Numbered from the stretch's first letter, positions 26,443 to 35,176 are shown. The stretch is 48,476 bases of DNA from Planctomycetota bacterium (GCA_016935955.1 JAFGPY010000247.1:1-48476), one strand, 5' to 3'. Made by a program: numbers and translations. Notes: generated by a model not told the origin, from the sequence alone.

Positions 26443-27255
26443 TCACCACTTCTCCCAATCCGGAACGTAGTGCGGGGCGTTGGACTCGCCGACGTAGCCG
26501 ACCATGTGCTCCTCGTTGGTCAGGACGGTCGGTTCCACAGCGTCGACGTGCCCGTCGGCGAAACAGACATTGGCATGGCCCATGTGGCGGAAGCACAGCG
26601 TTGTGCTTGAGTTCTTGCGCCACTTACCGCTGGAGAAGGTCCAAGGCGGATCGAGCAGACAGTTGTTGGTCACCACCTGTCCGCCCCAGACCATCAGCGT
26701 GTCGGCGAACATGAAGACCTTGCCCGGCTCCTGGATCGTGTACTGCGATCGCCACGGGCGGTGCTTGATCGACTGGGCCCAGCCGGGCGTGGCCGCCGGA
26801 GAAAGGTAGTAACCGTTGTAGCCATAAGTCGTCGTAGCCACGCCGCCGGCGCCTTGCGGGACGTAGCTGCCCTCGGGCTGCGCGGGACAATCGTATAGAC
26901 CGTCCGGTTGCCCAGCATCGACGTCGATGTACGGCCGCAACAGGCCGCGGCTGAAATCGGGCGGGTTCTCGTTGGTGCCCCAGAAGTACCGCGCCGGCCG
27001 TTCGCGCCACCAGGCCAGCGGCGGATAGAGGCCGCGATAGTCGGCTCCGTAGGCCAGGCAAGCCGTGCCGAGAACTCGCAGGTTGGCCCGGCACTTGACG
27101 TCCAAGGCCATGTCACGACCGTAGCGCAGGGCCGGCACCATGACTGCGAGCAGGACGGCGATGATGGAGACGACGATCAGCAACTCGACCGTCGTGAACG
27201 CGCGGCCGCGACGCGACAGTGATGACAGCCGGCATTGATCTGACGCACAAGCCAA
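26443..27255 (-). CDS. Type II pseudopilin-like protein with H-X9-DG motif
   Basis: About 270 residues. A prepilin leader ends in RRGRA, followed by FTTVELLIVVSIIAVLLA, the N-methylated hydrophobic helix; Ala instead of Gly at -1 is tolerated by prepilin peptidases. The C-terminal RHMGHANVCFADGHVDAV matches H-X9-DG exactly, the hallmark of the large DUF1559/H-X9-DG families of PVC bacteria. The body should be extracytoplasmic and may assemble into a pilus or pseudopilus. The start is uncertain: no ATG precedes the helix. TTG 27255 is used, since it lies just beyond the riboswitch terminator and gives a short leader; GTG 27360 would place the terminator inside the gene. Expression is controlled by the upstream cobalamin riboswitch. 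Confidence 0.82.
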   Translation of the reverse strand: MACASDQCRLSSLSRRGRAFTTVELLIVVSIIAVLLAVMVPALRYGRDMALDVKCRANLRVLGTACLAYGADYRGLYPPLAWWRERPARYFWGTNENPPDFSRGLLRPYIDVDAGQPDGLYDCPAQPEGSYVPQGAGGVATTTYGYNGYYLSPAATPGWAQSIKHRPWRSQYTIQEPGKVFMFADTLMVWGGQVVTNNCLLDPPWTFSSGKWRKNSSTTLCFRHMGHANVCFADGHVDAVEPTVLTNEEHMVGYVGESNAPHYVPDWEKW

Positions 27256-27257
27256 CG

Positions 27258-27288
27258 AAAAACCCCCGCCTGTCGTGCATGCGAGGGT
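27258..27288 (-). terminator. Riboswitch expression-platform terminator
   Basis: Minus-strand ACCCTCGC (27288-27281) pairs with GCGGGGGT (27269-27262) around an 11-base loop, then TTTTT at 27262-27258. The loop and first base of the 3' arm contain ACGACAGG, complementary to the 3' strand of the riboswitch P1 helix. It stands directly before the likely start codon, so it could also mask the ribosome site (GGGGG). Confidence 0.7.
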
Positions 27289-27396
27289 CGATCCGATGAC
27301 GCCGAGCGGCGGCCCGGATTCATCGGGCGCCGATCGAGAGTCGCAAGAAAGCCCCTTCACGCGTCCAGGCTCGCAGAGTCCTGTGAAGGTCGCAAC

Positions 27397-27529
27397 GACA
27401 GGTTCCTGGCTTGCGGGTCATCCTCGGGTCACGCCTTCCCGGACTCGATGAGCCCAGTGGCTATGGGTGTGACCTCCGTCGCCGCTCACAGTGACGGCCT
27501 CGCGCCGGATTCGCACCGGCTTCCCTGCC
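27397..27529 (-). promoter_or_regulatory. Cobalamin riboswitch (RF00174-like)
   Basis: The transcript of the minus strand shows the whole conserved core in order: P1 5' strand GGCAGG; GGGAAGCCGGTGCGAATCC; GCCGTCACTGTGAGCGG (equivalent of the CCGCCACTGT box); GCCACTGGG; GGGAAGGCG; GGATGACCCGCAAGCCAGG; P1 3' strand CCTGTC. The order and spacing match cobalamin riboswitches closely, so I regard the identity as secure. Ligand binding should stabilise P1 and allow the downstream terminator to form. An unusual point is the gene it leads into: a pseudopilin-like protein rather than a B12 transport or synthesis gene. A 15-base direct repeat (CTGCCCCGGCCGCAA on the plus strand) occurs at 27525-27539 and 27575-27589. 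Confidence 0.93.
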
Positions 27530-27562
27530 CCGGCCGCAAACATACGGTCGAGTATCCATTAG

Positions 27563-27591
27563 TTTAACCCAATTCTGCCCCGGCCGCAAGG
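27563..27591 (-). promoter_or_regulatory. Possible promoter of the riboswitch transcript
   Basis: Minus-strand TTGCGG, a 17-base spacer and TAAACT lie upstream of the riboswitch in the gap after the URO-D gene, predicting a start about 25 bases before P1. Matches are moderate and positions approximate. Confidence 0.35.
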
Positions 27592-27626
27592 CCCATTCGG
27601 CCGAGCCCGCCAGCCGTCCTGGCAGT

Positions 27627-28766
27627 CTACGGAGCCAGTTCGTGGACCGTGTCGGCCACCATGCGGACGCGGGCCACGGGCGTGCCTGGAGTGATCGGGC
27701 TGCCGTAACCGAACAGAAAACGGCCGCCGTTGATCCGGCCGGCCTCCAGTTGCCGGGCGACCGCCGTTCGGACCTCGTCGTCGCTGCCGTGCTCCATCAG
27801 GCTCATGGCGTCGAGGTTGCCCACCAGGGCCATGCGGCCGTCGACTTTGCGGACGATTTCGCCGAGGTCGATGGCGTAGCCCTTCTTGCCCTCTTCCAGC
27901 GACAGGGCGTCGGCGCCACTTGCGAGCAGAACGTCCAGTCGGTCGTTTGGGTTGCCCGTGAAGTAGTAGAGGCTCTTCAGCCCAGCCTCGCGCAGGGCCG
28001 CGGTCAGGTCCTGCATGTGCGGCAAGATCAGGCGCCGGTGCTGCTCTGGCGAAATCTGGTCGCTGGCCCCCTCCTCGATCCAGATCAGTTCCACGCCCGC
28101 AGCCTTCCACGTCGCCATGCGGTTCAGCGTGCACTGAACGACGCGGCGGCACGCGTACTCGACCAGGTCGGGTTGTTCGGCGCAAGCGATCAGCAGCCCC
28201 TCGTAGCCCCAGAGCTTGAACAGCGGATCCCACGGCGACGGCAACTGCGTCCAGGGCATCTTCTCGCCGCCGAACTCCGCGAGCATGCGTCTGGGCTTGT
28301 CGCTGCGGCCGTCGGCAGCCAACGATTCGGCGGTTTCGGCAGGAGGCAACGGCAGGGCCTCGTCGATCTGCTCGCGCGACGTGAAGTCGCGATTGCGTGA
28401 CCAGCCCTCGTCACCGTGGCTGACGAAACCCCCGGGCGGCGGACGCAGCAGTTCCTCGACCTCGCCGGTCACCGTGTCGATGCGCTTGGCACGCTCTGCG
28501 TCGATCCCTTCGATGCTATAGCGACGCCGGTCGTCGCGCGGGGCGCTCATCCAGAGGCGCACGCGGTCCTCGCCAGTGACGGCCAGCAGGTCGCGATGAA
28601 CCTGGACCGCCATATCGATGTCCTGCGAGTGCATGCCCCACCAGGGAACGTCCGTGACGTTCTCCCACTGGTCACGCATGAAGATTTCACTGTAGCAGAC
28701 GATGATTGGCGTGTGGCGGGTGCCCTGCGGCGACAGGGCGGCAAGAATTTTCTCGCGTCCGGTCAT
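27627..28766 (-). CDS. Uroporphyrinogen decarboxylase (URO-D) family protein
   Basis: 379 residues from ATG 28766 with GGAGG 5 bases upstream; the frame is open much further but that portion overlaps the aldo/keto reductase gene. The start MTGREKILAALSPQG is typical of URO-D-like proteins, and the TIM-barrel pattern continues with WWGMHSQDIDMAV, WIEEGASDQISPEQHRRL and SGADALSLEEGKKG. This superfamily includes true HemE and corrinoid methyltransferases (MtaA, CmuA), but the zinc ligands H-x-C of the methyltransferases are not visible (the site reads YYFTGN), and HemE motifs are absent. It is therefore one of the many URO-D-like proteins of unknown substrate common in PVC bacteria. It is upstream of, and not controlled by, the cobalamin riboswitch. 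Confidence 0.85.
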   Translation of the reverse strand: MTGREKILAALSPQGTRHTPIIVCYSEIFMRDQWENVTDVPWWGMHSQDIDMAVQVHRDLLAVTGEDRVRLWMSAPRDDRRRYSIEGIDAERAKRIDTVTGEVEELLRPPPGGFVSHGDEGWSRNRDFTSREQIDEALPLPPAETAESLAADGRSDKPRRMLAEFGGEKMPWTQLPSPWDPLFKLWGYEGLLIACAEQPDLVEYACRRVVQCTLNRMATWKAAGVELIWIEEGASDQISPEQHRRLILPHMQDLTAALREAGLKSLYYFTGNPNDRLDVLLASGADALSLEEGKKGYAIDLGEIVRKVDGRMALVGNLDAMSLMEHGSDDEVRTAVARQLEAGRINGGRFLFGYGSPITPGTPVARVRMVADTVHELAP

Positions 28767-28813
28767 GGCGGCCTCCGCTCCGAGAGAAAGCTGGCAATTT
28801 GGACACGCGTTCG

Positions 28814-28839
28814 CTCCGGCCGAGGGCGGCCGGGCTACA
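28814..28839. repeat. Dispersed palindrome, type A
   Basis: CCGGCC, a 6-base loop GAGGGC and GGCCGG followed by GCTACA, in the 119-base gap between the URO-D and aldo/keto reductase genes. The same layout occurs at 1452-1476 and, inverted, at 47211-47236. Confidence 0.6.
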
Positions 28840-28885
28840 CGCCCCGCGACAGTCGTGAAACACCACTGCGGTGTCGAAGGGGCGG

Positions 28886-29908
28886 TCAGACCGTCTTTCG
28901 CCATTCGTCGAACCACTCGCGGCTCTCGCGCAACATCGCGGGGACATCCAGACCGTAGGGGCACCGCTCGACACATCGGCGGCATTCGGTGCATCGGTCG
29001 ACGTGGGCCATGTGGCGGCTCAGCGCCCGGGCGGCAACCGCCTCGGGCATCCGCCAAGCCAGCGTGCGGGCGCGGAGAACCATCGGGATGGAGATGCCTT
29101 CGGGGCACGGCTGGCAGTAGCCGCAGGCTCGGCAGAAGACCTTGCCGATCTCGGCCTTCAGTTCCGCCATGCGGCGGCGCTCGTCGTCTGTGGGCTCGCG
29201 CGGCTCTTCGTAGAGGCGGATGACCTGCGACAGTTCGTCGAGCGTCTCGATACCGGGAATCGGCACGATGGTGGGGAATTGCTGGAGGTAACGCAGGGCC
29301 AGGTCGGCGCGGTCGATCATGCCGCCGGCGAAAGGCTTCATGCCGATGAAGCCGATGCCCAGTTCGGCGCAGTGGGTCACCAGCGACGCGGCCTCGTCGG
29401 CCACGAAATTGAGCGGCAATTGAACGGTCTCGAAGCAGCCGCTGTCGATCATCTCGGCAGCCAGTTCCACGCTGTGACTGGTCACACCGATGTGCCGCAC
29501 AACGCCGCGGTCGCGCAGGCGGCAGGCCACCTCGTAGGGACCGCCCGGAGCCATCACAGCCTCCCACTTCTCGCGGTCGGCCATGTTGTGGAACTGCAGC
29601 AGGTCCAGATACTCCGTGCCCAGCCGCGCAAGACTCTCCTCCACGTGGCGGCCGAACATGGGCCCATCGGTCGATCCGTCCTTACTGGCCACGACGATCC
29701 GCTCGCGGTCCACGCGACTCAAGGCCATGCCGATACGCGGCTCGCTGTCGGGATAGGAGTACGCCGTATCGAAGAACGTCACACCAGCATCGATGGCTGC
29801 CGTGACGACTTCGACGGCCTGCTCGTCGGTCAGCCGACCGATGGGAATGCCCCCGAAGCCGACGGCACTGACCGTCAGGCCGGTGTTGCCGAGTAATACC
29901 TGTCTCAC
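28886..29908 (-). CDS. Aldo/keto reductase with C-terminal 4Fe-4S domain
   Basis: About 340 residues from GTG 29908 (VRQVLLGNTGLTVSAVGFGG), the usual beginning of the family; the longer frame to 29989 would overlap the RND gene. The aldo/keto reductase barrel shows the catalytic set DTAYSY (Asp, Tyr), SKDG (Lys position) and LLQFHNM (His). The last ~80 residues carry two cysteine groups, CRACGYCQPCPEG and CTECRRCVERCPYG, enough for two [4Fe-4S] clusters, as in the ferredoxin-linked branch of planctomycete and archaeal reductases. It probably passes electrons between NAD(P)H or ferredoxin and a carbonyl compound. It lies 41 bases after the RND pump gene, in the same direction. Confidence 0.88.
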   Translation of the reverse strand: MRQVLLGNTGLTVSAVGFGGIPIGRLTDEQAVEVVTAAIDAGVTFFDTAYSYPDSEPRIGMALSRVDRERIVVASKDGSTDGPMFGRHVEESLARLGTEYLDLLQFHNMADREKWEAVMAPGGPYEVACRLRDRGVVRHIGVTSHSVELAAEMIDSGCFETVQLPLNFVADEAASLVTHCAELGIGFIGMKPFAGGMIDRADLALRYLQQFPTIVPIPGIETLDELSQVIRLYEEPREPTDDERRRMAELKAEIGKVFCRACGYCQPCPEGISIPMVLRARTLAWRMPEAVAARALSRHMAHVDRCTECRRCVERCPYGLDVPAMLRESREWFDEWRKTV

Positions 29909-29949
29909 AGTCTCGAACCTTGACTTGATTCCGGCGCGATGCAGTTCGT

Positions 29950-32900
29950 TCAGGCGTCGCGGGCGGCGTCGTGATGCTTGGTGGTCCACCGTTGCCGCAC
30001 GCCGTCAACCATGATGTAGACCGCGGGGACAACGACCAACGTCAGCAGCGTGGAGACAGCGAGGCCGAAGATGACCGCCACGGCCATGGGCCCCCACCAC
30101 AGGCTGCTCTCGCTGTCGGTGTTGAAGCTCATGCCGCGGATGTCGACGTTCCAGCCAAGGGCCATGGGCGCCAGCCCGAGGACCGTCGTGATGGCCGTCA
30201 GCATCACCGGCCGCAGACGGGTGCGGCCGGCCTGGATGACGGCCTGCACGGCCTCCAGGCCGCGGTCGCGAAGCTTGTTGATGTAGTCGATCAGCACGAT
30301 CGCGTTGTTGACGACGATGCCTGCCAGGGAGATCATCCCCAGCCCCGTCATGATGACGCCGAACGGCTTGCCCGTGACGGCCAGGCCGGAGAAGACTCCG
30401 ATCCACGACAGAACGACCGACAGCAGGATGATCACCGGCAACAGGACAGAGTTGAACTGACTGACGAGAATCATGGCGATGACCAGCAGGGCGATGATGC
30501 CGGCCTTGAGCAGGAACGCCTGGCTCTTGTCCATGTCCTCTTTCTCGCCGCGGTAAGCGACGAAGTAGCCCGCCGGAAGCGTGTCGGTCACGCCCTTCAG
30601 GGCCTTCATGACCTCGCCGAGCACCTGGTCACTGTTGTAGCCCTTGATGACGTCGGCCGTGATGGTGATGGCCCGTCGCAAGTCAGTCCGGCGAATCGAA
30701 GCCAGCCCCGACGTGTACTCGATATGGCCGACGGCACTGAGCGGCACGGGCTGCCCGCCGGGTCCGGCGATGGTCAGGGCCTCGATGTCACTGACCCGTT
30801 TGCGGTACTGTTCGGGCAGGCGCACAACGATGTCATAGTCGTCGTTGCCGTCACGGTACTTGCTGACCTCGATGCCATTAATCGCGGCTTTGAGCGACGT
30901 GGCGATCGTCCCAGTGCTCAGGTTCATCAGGGCGGCACGCTGACGCTCGACGACGACGCGCAGCTCCGGCTTGCCGGGATCGTAATCGTCGTCCAGATCG
31001 GTCACGCCGGGAACGGACTTGACGATACCGGTGATCTTCTCACACAACGGCACCAGCACGTCGTACTCGTCGCCGCTGACCTCGATCTCGATGGGTTTGC
31101 CGGTCGGCGGCCCTTCTTCCTCGACCACCACCTGCACCTGCACGCCGGCCATGCCGCCGAGGGCTTCGCGGAGCTTCTCGATCGTGTTCCGCGACTTCAC
31201 CTTCCGGTCCGTGTAATCGATGAACTGAATCGAGATGACGGCCAGGTGCGAGTCGATGCCTCCGCCGCCGCTGAAGATGTCGCCGCCGCCCTTGCCGACG
31301 TCGGTGGTCACGTGCTTGACGTTGCGCCAGGGGTCGGCCCCGTCGGTGTAGCGGTAGGCCAGAACCTTCTCCTCGATGCCGCGCGCGACCTCGTTGGTCA
31401 CTTCCAAGGGCGTGCCGACGGGCAGTTCGATGTTGATGCGCGCCACCCGGGGATCGCCCTCGGGAAAGAACTCGACCTGGCCGTTCAGGGCATTGAACGC
31501 CATCACGGCCATGACGAGAAGGACGAATCCGACCAGGATGATCAGCCCGCGAACGCCGGGGACAATGGCCACGCTCAGGATGCGTTCATAGGCGTTCAGA
31601 ATAGCTCGGCCGAGCGGGTTCGACTGCATGGGAGTGTCCGTATTGCCGGCCGCGGTGTTCCCCTTGATCCTCAGAAAAATCGCGCAGAGCGTCGGGTTGA
31701 TGACCATGGCCACGAAGAGCGACGCCGTCAGGGCGATAATGACCGTCTTGGGCAGATAGCTCATGAAATCGCCGATGATGTCGGGCCAGAACAGCAGCGG
31801 CATGAACGCCGCCACGGTGGTCAGCGTCGAGGTGATGACCGGCCAAGCGACTTCGCTGGTGGCCTTCATCGCCGCCCGGACGCGCGTCGCGCCCTCCTGC
31901 ATGTGGCGGTAGCAATTCTCGACGATGACGATGGCGTTGTCGACCAGCATGCCGACGACCAGGATCAGGCTGAACAGAACGATCATGTTCATCGTGATGC
32001 CGAGGGCCGTCAGCGCCGCGAACGTGATCATCATCGAGAACGGGATGGCCAGGGCCACCAGGACGCTGTTGCGGACACCCATGACGACCATCAGCACGAT
32101 GACCACCAGGATCAGCCCGGAGAGCATGTTGTTCTCCAGGTCGGCGACCATCATGTCGACGAACTCCGACTGGTCGTTCGAGACGTCGATGCGAATAGCG
32201 TCCGGCAGCCGCTCTTCGTAGGTCCGCACGATCTCGCGGACCTGGTCGGCGATGCGAACGATGTTGGCCCCGGCCCGCTTGACGACGGCCACGGTGATGC
32301 TCTCGGTGCCGTCGAAACGGGAGTAGGTCAGGCGGTCCTCGAAGGTGTCGCGGACGACGGCCACGTCGCTGAGGTAGAGCGGCTTGCCGCCCCGGGGATC
32401 GACGATCAGATCGTAGATCTCGCGCGGGTCGGCGAACTCGCCCTCGACGCGGGCCGAGTACTTGGCGGCCGGCATGTCGATGGTGCCGCCCGAGACATTC
32501 TTGTTCTCGGCGGCAATGCGGGCGAACAACTCACTGACGGGAATGCGGTAGGCCGCCAGACGATAGGGATCGACCTCGACGCGAATCTGCCGCGTCAGGT
32601 CGCCGGTGATCTGGGCCTCCAGGACGCCGTCGATCTTCTCGATGTCGTCCTGCAGGTCCTCGGCGATCTCCTTGAGCATGACCAGACCGCCGGGGCCGTG
32701 GATGTTCAGCAACATAATCGGGAACTCCGAGACGTTGATCTCGGCGATCGCCGGCTCGTCGATGTCGCTGGGCATCTCGGGCTTGGCCTGGTCAACCTTG
32801 TCGCGGACCTTCTGCAGGGCGTCGTCGATGTCCGTATTCGGCAAAAACTTGATGGCCACGGTCGAGATGCCCTCGGTCGACGTCGAGGTAATCTCGTCCA

Positions 32901-33129
32901 CGTCGCTGAGGTTCTTCAACTTCTTCTCGATCTCATAGGTGACCAGATTCTCGATGTCCTCGGGGGCCACGCCACTGTAGGTGGTGGTGACGATGATGAT
33001 CGGAATCTGGATGTCGGGAGCGGCCTCGCGCGGCAACGTCACGTAGCTGGACGCGCCGATGACCGCGATCAGGATCATCAGCACAATCACCGTCGTGCGG
33101 TGTTTGATGGCCGTATCGGAGATAATCAT
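29950..33129 (-). CDS. RND efflux transporter permease, HAE1/AcrB type
   Basis: 1059 residues, normal for the hydrophobe/amphiphile efflux family. It moves substrates from the inner leaflet or periplasm through an outer-membrane channel using the proton gradient. N-terminal helix ISDTAIKHRTTVIVLMILIA is followed by the pore domain (ATTYSGVAPEDIE-like and GISTVAIKFLPNTDID), the helical bundle with the TM4 signature VGMLVDNAIVIVENCYRHM including the acidic proton relay, and the second repeat with VVNNAIVLIDYINKLRDRG. ATG at 33129 overlaps the TGA of the adaptor gene by four bases (ATGA). No outer-membrane TolC-like gene is present in the window. The substrate is unknown. Confidence 0.93.
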   Translation of the reverse strand: MIISDTAIKHRTTVIVLMILIAVIGASSYVTLPREAAPDIQIPIIIVTTTYSGVAPEDIENLVTYEIEKKLKNLSDVDEITSTSTEGISTVAIKFLPNTDIDDALQKVRDKVDQAKPEMPSDIDEPAIAEINVSEFPIMLLNIHGPGGLVMLKEIAEDLQDDIEKIDGVLEAQITGDLTRQIRVEVDPYRLAAYRIPVSELFARIAAENKNVSGGTIDMPAAKYSARVEGEFADPREIYDLIVDPRGGKPLYLSDVAVVRDTFEDRLTYSRFDGTESITVAVVKRAGANIVRIADQVREIVRTYEERLPDAIRIDVSNDQSEFVDMMVADLENNMLSGLILVVIVLMVVMGVRNSVLVALAIPFSMMITFAALTALGITMNMIVLFSLILVVGMLVDNAIVIVENCYRHMQEGATRVRAAMKATSEVAWPVITSTLTTVAAFMPLLFWPDIIGDFMSYLPKTVIIALTASLFVAMVINPTLCAIFLRIKGNTAAGNTDTPMQSNPLGRAILNAYERILSVAIVPGVRGLIILVGFVLLVMAVMAFNALNGQVEFFPEGDPRVARINIELPVGTPLEVTNEVARGIEEKVLAYRYTDGADPWRNVKHVTTDVGKGGGDIFSGGGGIDSHLAVISIQFIDYTDRKVKSRNTIEKLREALGGMAGVQVQVVVEEEGPPTGKPIEIEVSGDEYDVLVPLCEKITGIVKSVPGVTDLDDDYDPGKPELRVVVERQRAALMNLSTGTIATSLKAAINGIEVSKYRDGNDDYDIVVRLPEQYRKRVSDIEALTIAGPGGQPVPLSAVGHIEYTSGLASIRRTDLRRAITITADVIKGYNSDQVLGEVMKALKGVTDTLPAGYFVAYRGEKEDMDKSQAFLLKAGIIALLVIAMILVSQFNSVLLPVIILLSVVLSWIGVFSGLAVTGKPFGVIMTGLGMISLAGIVVNNAIVLIDYINKLRDRGLEAVQAVIQAGRTRLRPVMLTAITTVLGLAPMALGWNVDIRGMSFNTDSESSLWWGPMAVAVIFGLAVSTLLTLVVVPAVYIMVDGVRQRWTTKHHDAARDA

Positions 33130-34298
33130 TCGCCTGGGCTTCCTTCGCGGCTCGTGGCGGTCGGCGTCTCGACGGCATCCGGCGGAGCGATGGCCTGCGA
33201 CGGCTTGGTCGGTTCCTTGTCACCCTCCACGACGGCCACCTTCGTGCCGTCGACGATTTCTCTCTGCCCCTTGACGATCAGGCGGTCACCCACGTTCAGG
33301 CCCGAGAGCACCTGCACGACCGCCCCGTCGAACACACCGAGCTGAACGTCGCGGGCATGGGCCACACCGTCGTTCTCGACGAAGACGCGGTAACCGTTTT
33401 CGTGCCGACGGACGCAGAAAATGTTGACGGCCACGGCGTCGCTGACCGAGCGACGGACCAGTTCGACCTTGGCGATCATGCCGGGCCGAATCCGCCCGTC
33501 GGCGTTAGCTACTTCCAGATGCACCGGAAAAGTCAGCGTGTCGGCCTCGGCCACCTGCTTGACGAAAATGACCTTGCCTTGGCGGACTTCGCCGCCTAGG
33601 GCCTCGACAACCAGGTTCATCGTCTCGCCGACGCGGACAAACGATATGTCCTTCTCGGGCACCTGAACGATAAGTTTGACGCGGGAGGTGTCGACCACGT
33701 CGCCCAGGGGAGAGCCCGGGTTCATGTACTCGCCGACCTCGGCCAGTTTGGCGTCGAAGAAACCGCTGATGGGCGACATGGCGTCGGCGTCATTGAGTTG
33801 GGCCTTGGCCAGTTCAACGGCGGCCAAGGCGGCGTCCATCTCGGCCTTGGTGCGGTCGAGTTCGTCCTTGCTGACGGCATTGTCGGCGAACATCTTCCTG
33901 GACCGTTCGTGCGTCAGAACGGCGTACTCGGCGTGTGCCTGGGCCGACGCTAGGTTGGCCTGGAGTACGGCCTTGTCGATGCCGAACAGCCGCTCGCCCT
34001 GGCGGACGGCGTCGCCCTCTTCCTTGCCGACGAAGACCAGGCGTCCGCTCGTCTCGGCCGACAGGCGAACGCTGACCCACGGCTCGATGACGCCGCGGAT
34101 GGCCAGACGGTCGGTCACAACCTGAGGCTCGACGACTTGGACGGCCACGTTGGTCAGCTTCTGCGTGACCTCGGCCTGGGGCGTCTTAAAGCGAGCCTTG
34201 ACGGCATCGGCCAGAGCGACCCCGAAGACAAAACCGATGGCCGGCAGCAGGACCACGAGAGCCAGCTTGACGATAAGTGAAGCAATATTGCCCTTCAT
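33126..34298 (-). CDS. RND efflux periplasmic adaptor (membrane fusion protein)
   Basis: 390 residues. ATG 34298 is preferred over one 12 bases earlier because GAGG lies 6 bases before it and the protein then starts with the membrane anchor MKGNIASLIVKLALVVLLP. Domains in order: lipoyl/barrel-sandwich half (VSVRLSAETSGRLVFVGKEE), alpha-hairpin with helices around HAEYAVLTHERSRKMF, second lipoyl half, beta-barrel (SRVKLIVQVPEKDISFV) and membrane-proximal domain (GLNVGDRLIVKGQREIVDG). It bridges the RND pump to an outer-membrane channel. A strong promoter stands 45-75 bases upstream, divergent from the sigma factor gene. Confidence 0.92.
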   Translation of the reverse strand: MKGNIASLIVKLALVVLLPAIGFVFGVALADAVKARFKTPQAEVTQKLTNVAVQVVEPQVVTDRLAIRGVIEPWVSVRLSAETSGRLVFVGKEEGDAVRQGERLFGIDKAVLQANLASAQAHAEYAVLTHERSRKMFADNAVSKDELDRTKAEMDAALAAVELAKAQLNDADAMSPISGFFDAKLAEVGEYMNPGSPLGDVVDTSRVKLIVQVPEKDISFVRVGETMNLVVEALGGEVRQGKVIFVKQVAEADTLTFPVHLEVANADGRIRPGMIAKVELVRRSVSDAVAVNIFCVRRHENGYRVFVENDGVAHARDVQLGVFDGAVVQVLSGLNVGDRLIVKGQREIVDGTKVAVVEGDKEPTKPSQAIAPPDAVETPTATSREGSPGE

Positions 34299-34341
34299 AC
34301 CCCACCTCATGCCACGGCGTCAATGGTCGGTAAGCTCGACG

Positions 34342-34370
34342 ATTTTACCGTCAACAGGACGATTTTCCAA
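34342..34370 (-). promoter_or_regulatory. Promoter of the RND efflux operon
   Basis: Minus-strand TTGGAA (34370-34365), exactly 17 bases, and TAAAAT (34347-34342). Predicted start near 34335, 37 bases before the ATG at 34298. The rest of the 290-base divergent region holds the sigma-gene promoter and no other gene. Confidence 0.65.
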
Positions 34371-34530
34371 GGGGAAGCTGCCGCAATCCCGGAACGCTCC
34401 TCGTTCGAGCACCTTATCGCAGCGGCACGCTGTCATCGCATGTTGGATGCGTTAACGGATCATGAAGCTGCGAGTGCCCGCCGGAAGCGAGGCGGAACCG
34501 GCGGTCGCAGTCGTACAACAGGCTGGGCGC

Positions 34531-34580
34531 TTGCATGACGGCCCGGTGAGCTTACAATGGGAGCCCGTGGGAGTACTCCC
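34531..34580 (+). promoter_or_regulatory. Promoter and operator-like palindrome of the ECF sigma gene
   Basis: TTGCAT (34531-34536), a 16-base spacer and TACAAT (34553-34558) predict transcription near 34565. The perfect palindrome GGGAGTACTCCC at 34569-34580 then lies just after the start point, a place where a repressor could block clearance. The link of the palindrome to regulation is inference. Confidence 0.5.
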
Positions 34581-34600
34581 CAGGAGCGCGGCGTCAGCCT

Positions 34601-35176
34601 ATGAGCGTGATCAGCGACGAAGATCTGATGCTTCGGCTGCAGGAAGAAGATGACGGCGAGGCCTTCGCTGAGCTGTTCCGCCGTTACCGCGCCCGCATCA
34701 CAAGCTACACGTGCCGACTGGTCCGCGACGTCAACGAGGGCGAGAACCTGGCCCAGGAAACGTTTCTGCGGATGCTCCAGAAGCGCAATCTGTACAACTA
34801 TCCTCGGAAACTATCCACGTGGCTGTTCACGATCGCCCGCAACCTGGTCACGGATTTCCAGAAGAAGAAACGGGCCATGACCAGTGAAGCGTTCGACCTG
34901 ATGGCCGACGCCCAGAGCGATTCGGACTCGTGGCGGCCGGACTTTGCGGCCATGGAAGAGGAGTCGCTGCGGATGCTGCACGGGGCCATTGAGTCGTTGC
35001 CCGCCCAGCATCGCGAGGTGCTGGTGCTACGTGCTTTCCACGACATGAGTTATCGCGAAATCGCGGAGATTGTGGACTGCCCGGAATCGACGGCCCGCAG
35101 CCGCATGGACTACGCCCTGAAGGAACTCAGGGGGCTGTGGGAGCGTATGGAGCGAAAAAAGGCGGGGAATCCGTAA
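34601..35176 (+). CDS. ECF-type RNA polymerase sigma factor
   Basis: 191 residues. Region 2 (FAELFRRYRARITSYTCRLV...AQETFLRMLQ) contacts core polymerase and the -10 element; YPRKLSTWLFTIARNLVTDF is region 2.4; region 4 (LPAQHREVLVLRAFHDMSYREIAEIVDCPESTARSRM) is the helix-turn-helix for the -35. No extra C-terminal domain. ATG 34601 is the only sensible start; its ribosome site is weak (AGGAG 14 bases away). The next gene, a zinc-finger anti-sigma protein in the same direction, is its likely controller. Target promoters cannot be read from sequence alone. Confidence 0.93.
   Translation: MSVISDEDLMLRLQEEDDGEAFAELFRRYRARITSYTCRLVRDVNEGENLAQETFLRMLQKRNLYNYPRKLSTWLFTIARNLVTDFQKKKRAMTSEAFDLMADAQSDSDSWRPDFAAMEEESLRMLHGAIESLPAQHREVLVLRAFHDMSYREIAEIVDCPESTARSRMDYALKELRGLWERMERKKAGNP

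Noticed and set aside
27397..28766. Riboswitch as leader of the URO-D-family gene, which would fit corrinoid chemistry
   Set aside because: The switch is downstream of that gene's stop on the same strand, so it can only control the pseudopilin side.
29971..33345. A 1124-codon open frame on the plus strand across the RND genes
   Set aside because: It is antisense to an unmistakable RND pump and has a residue mix (His, Asp, Arg-rich) typical of the shadow frame of a GC-rich gene.
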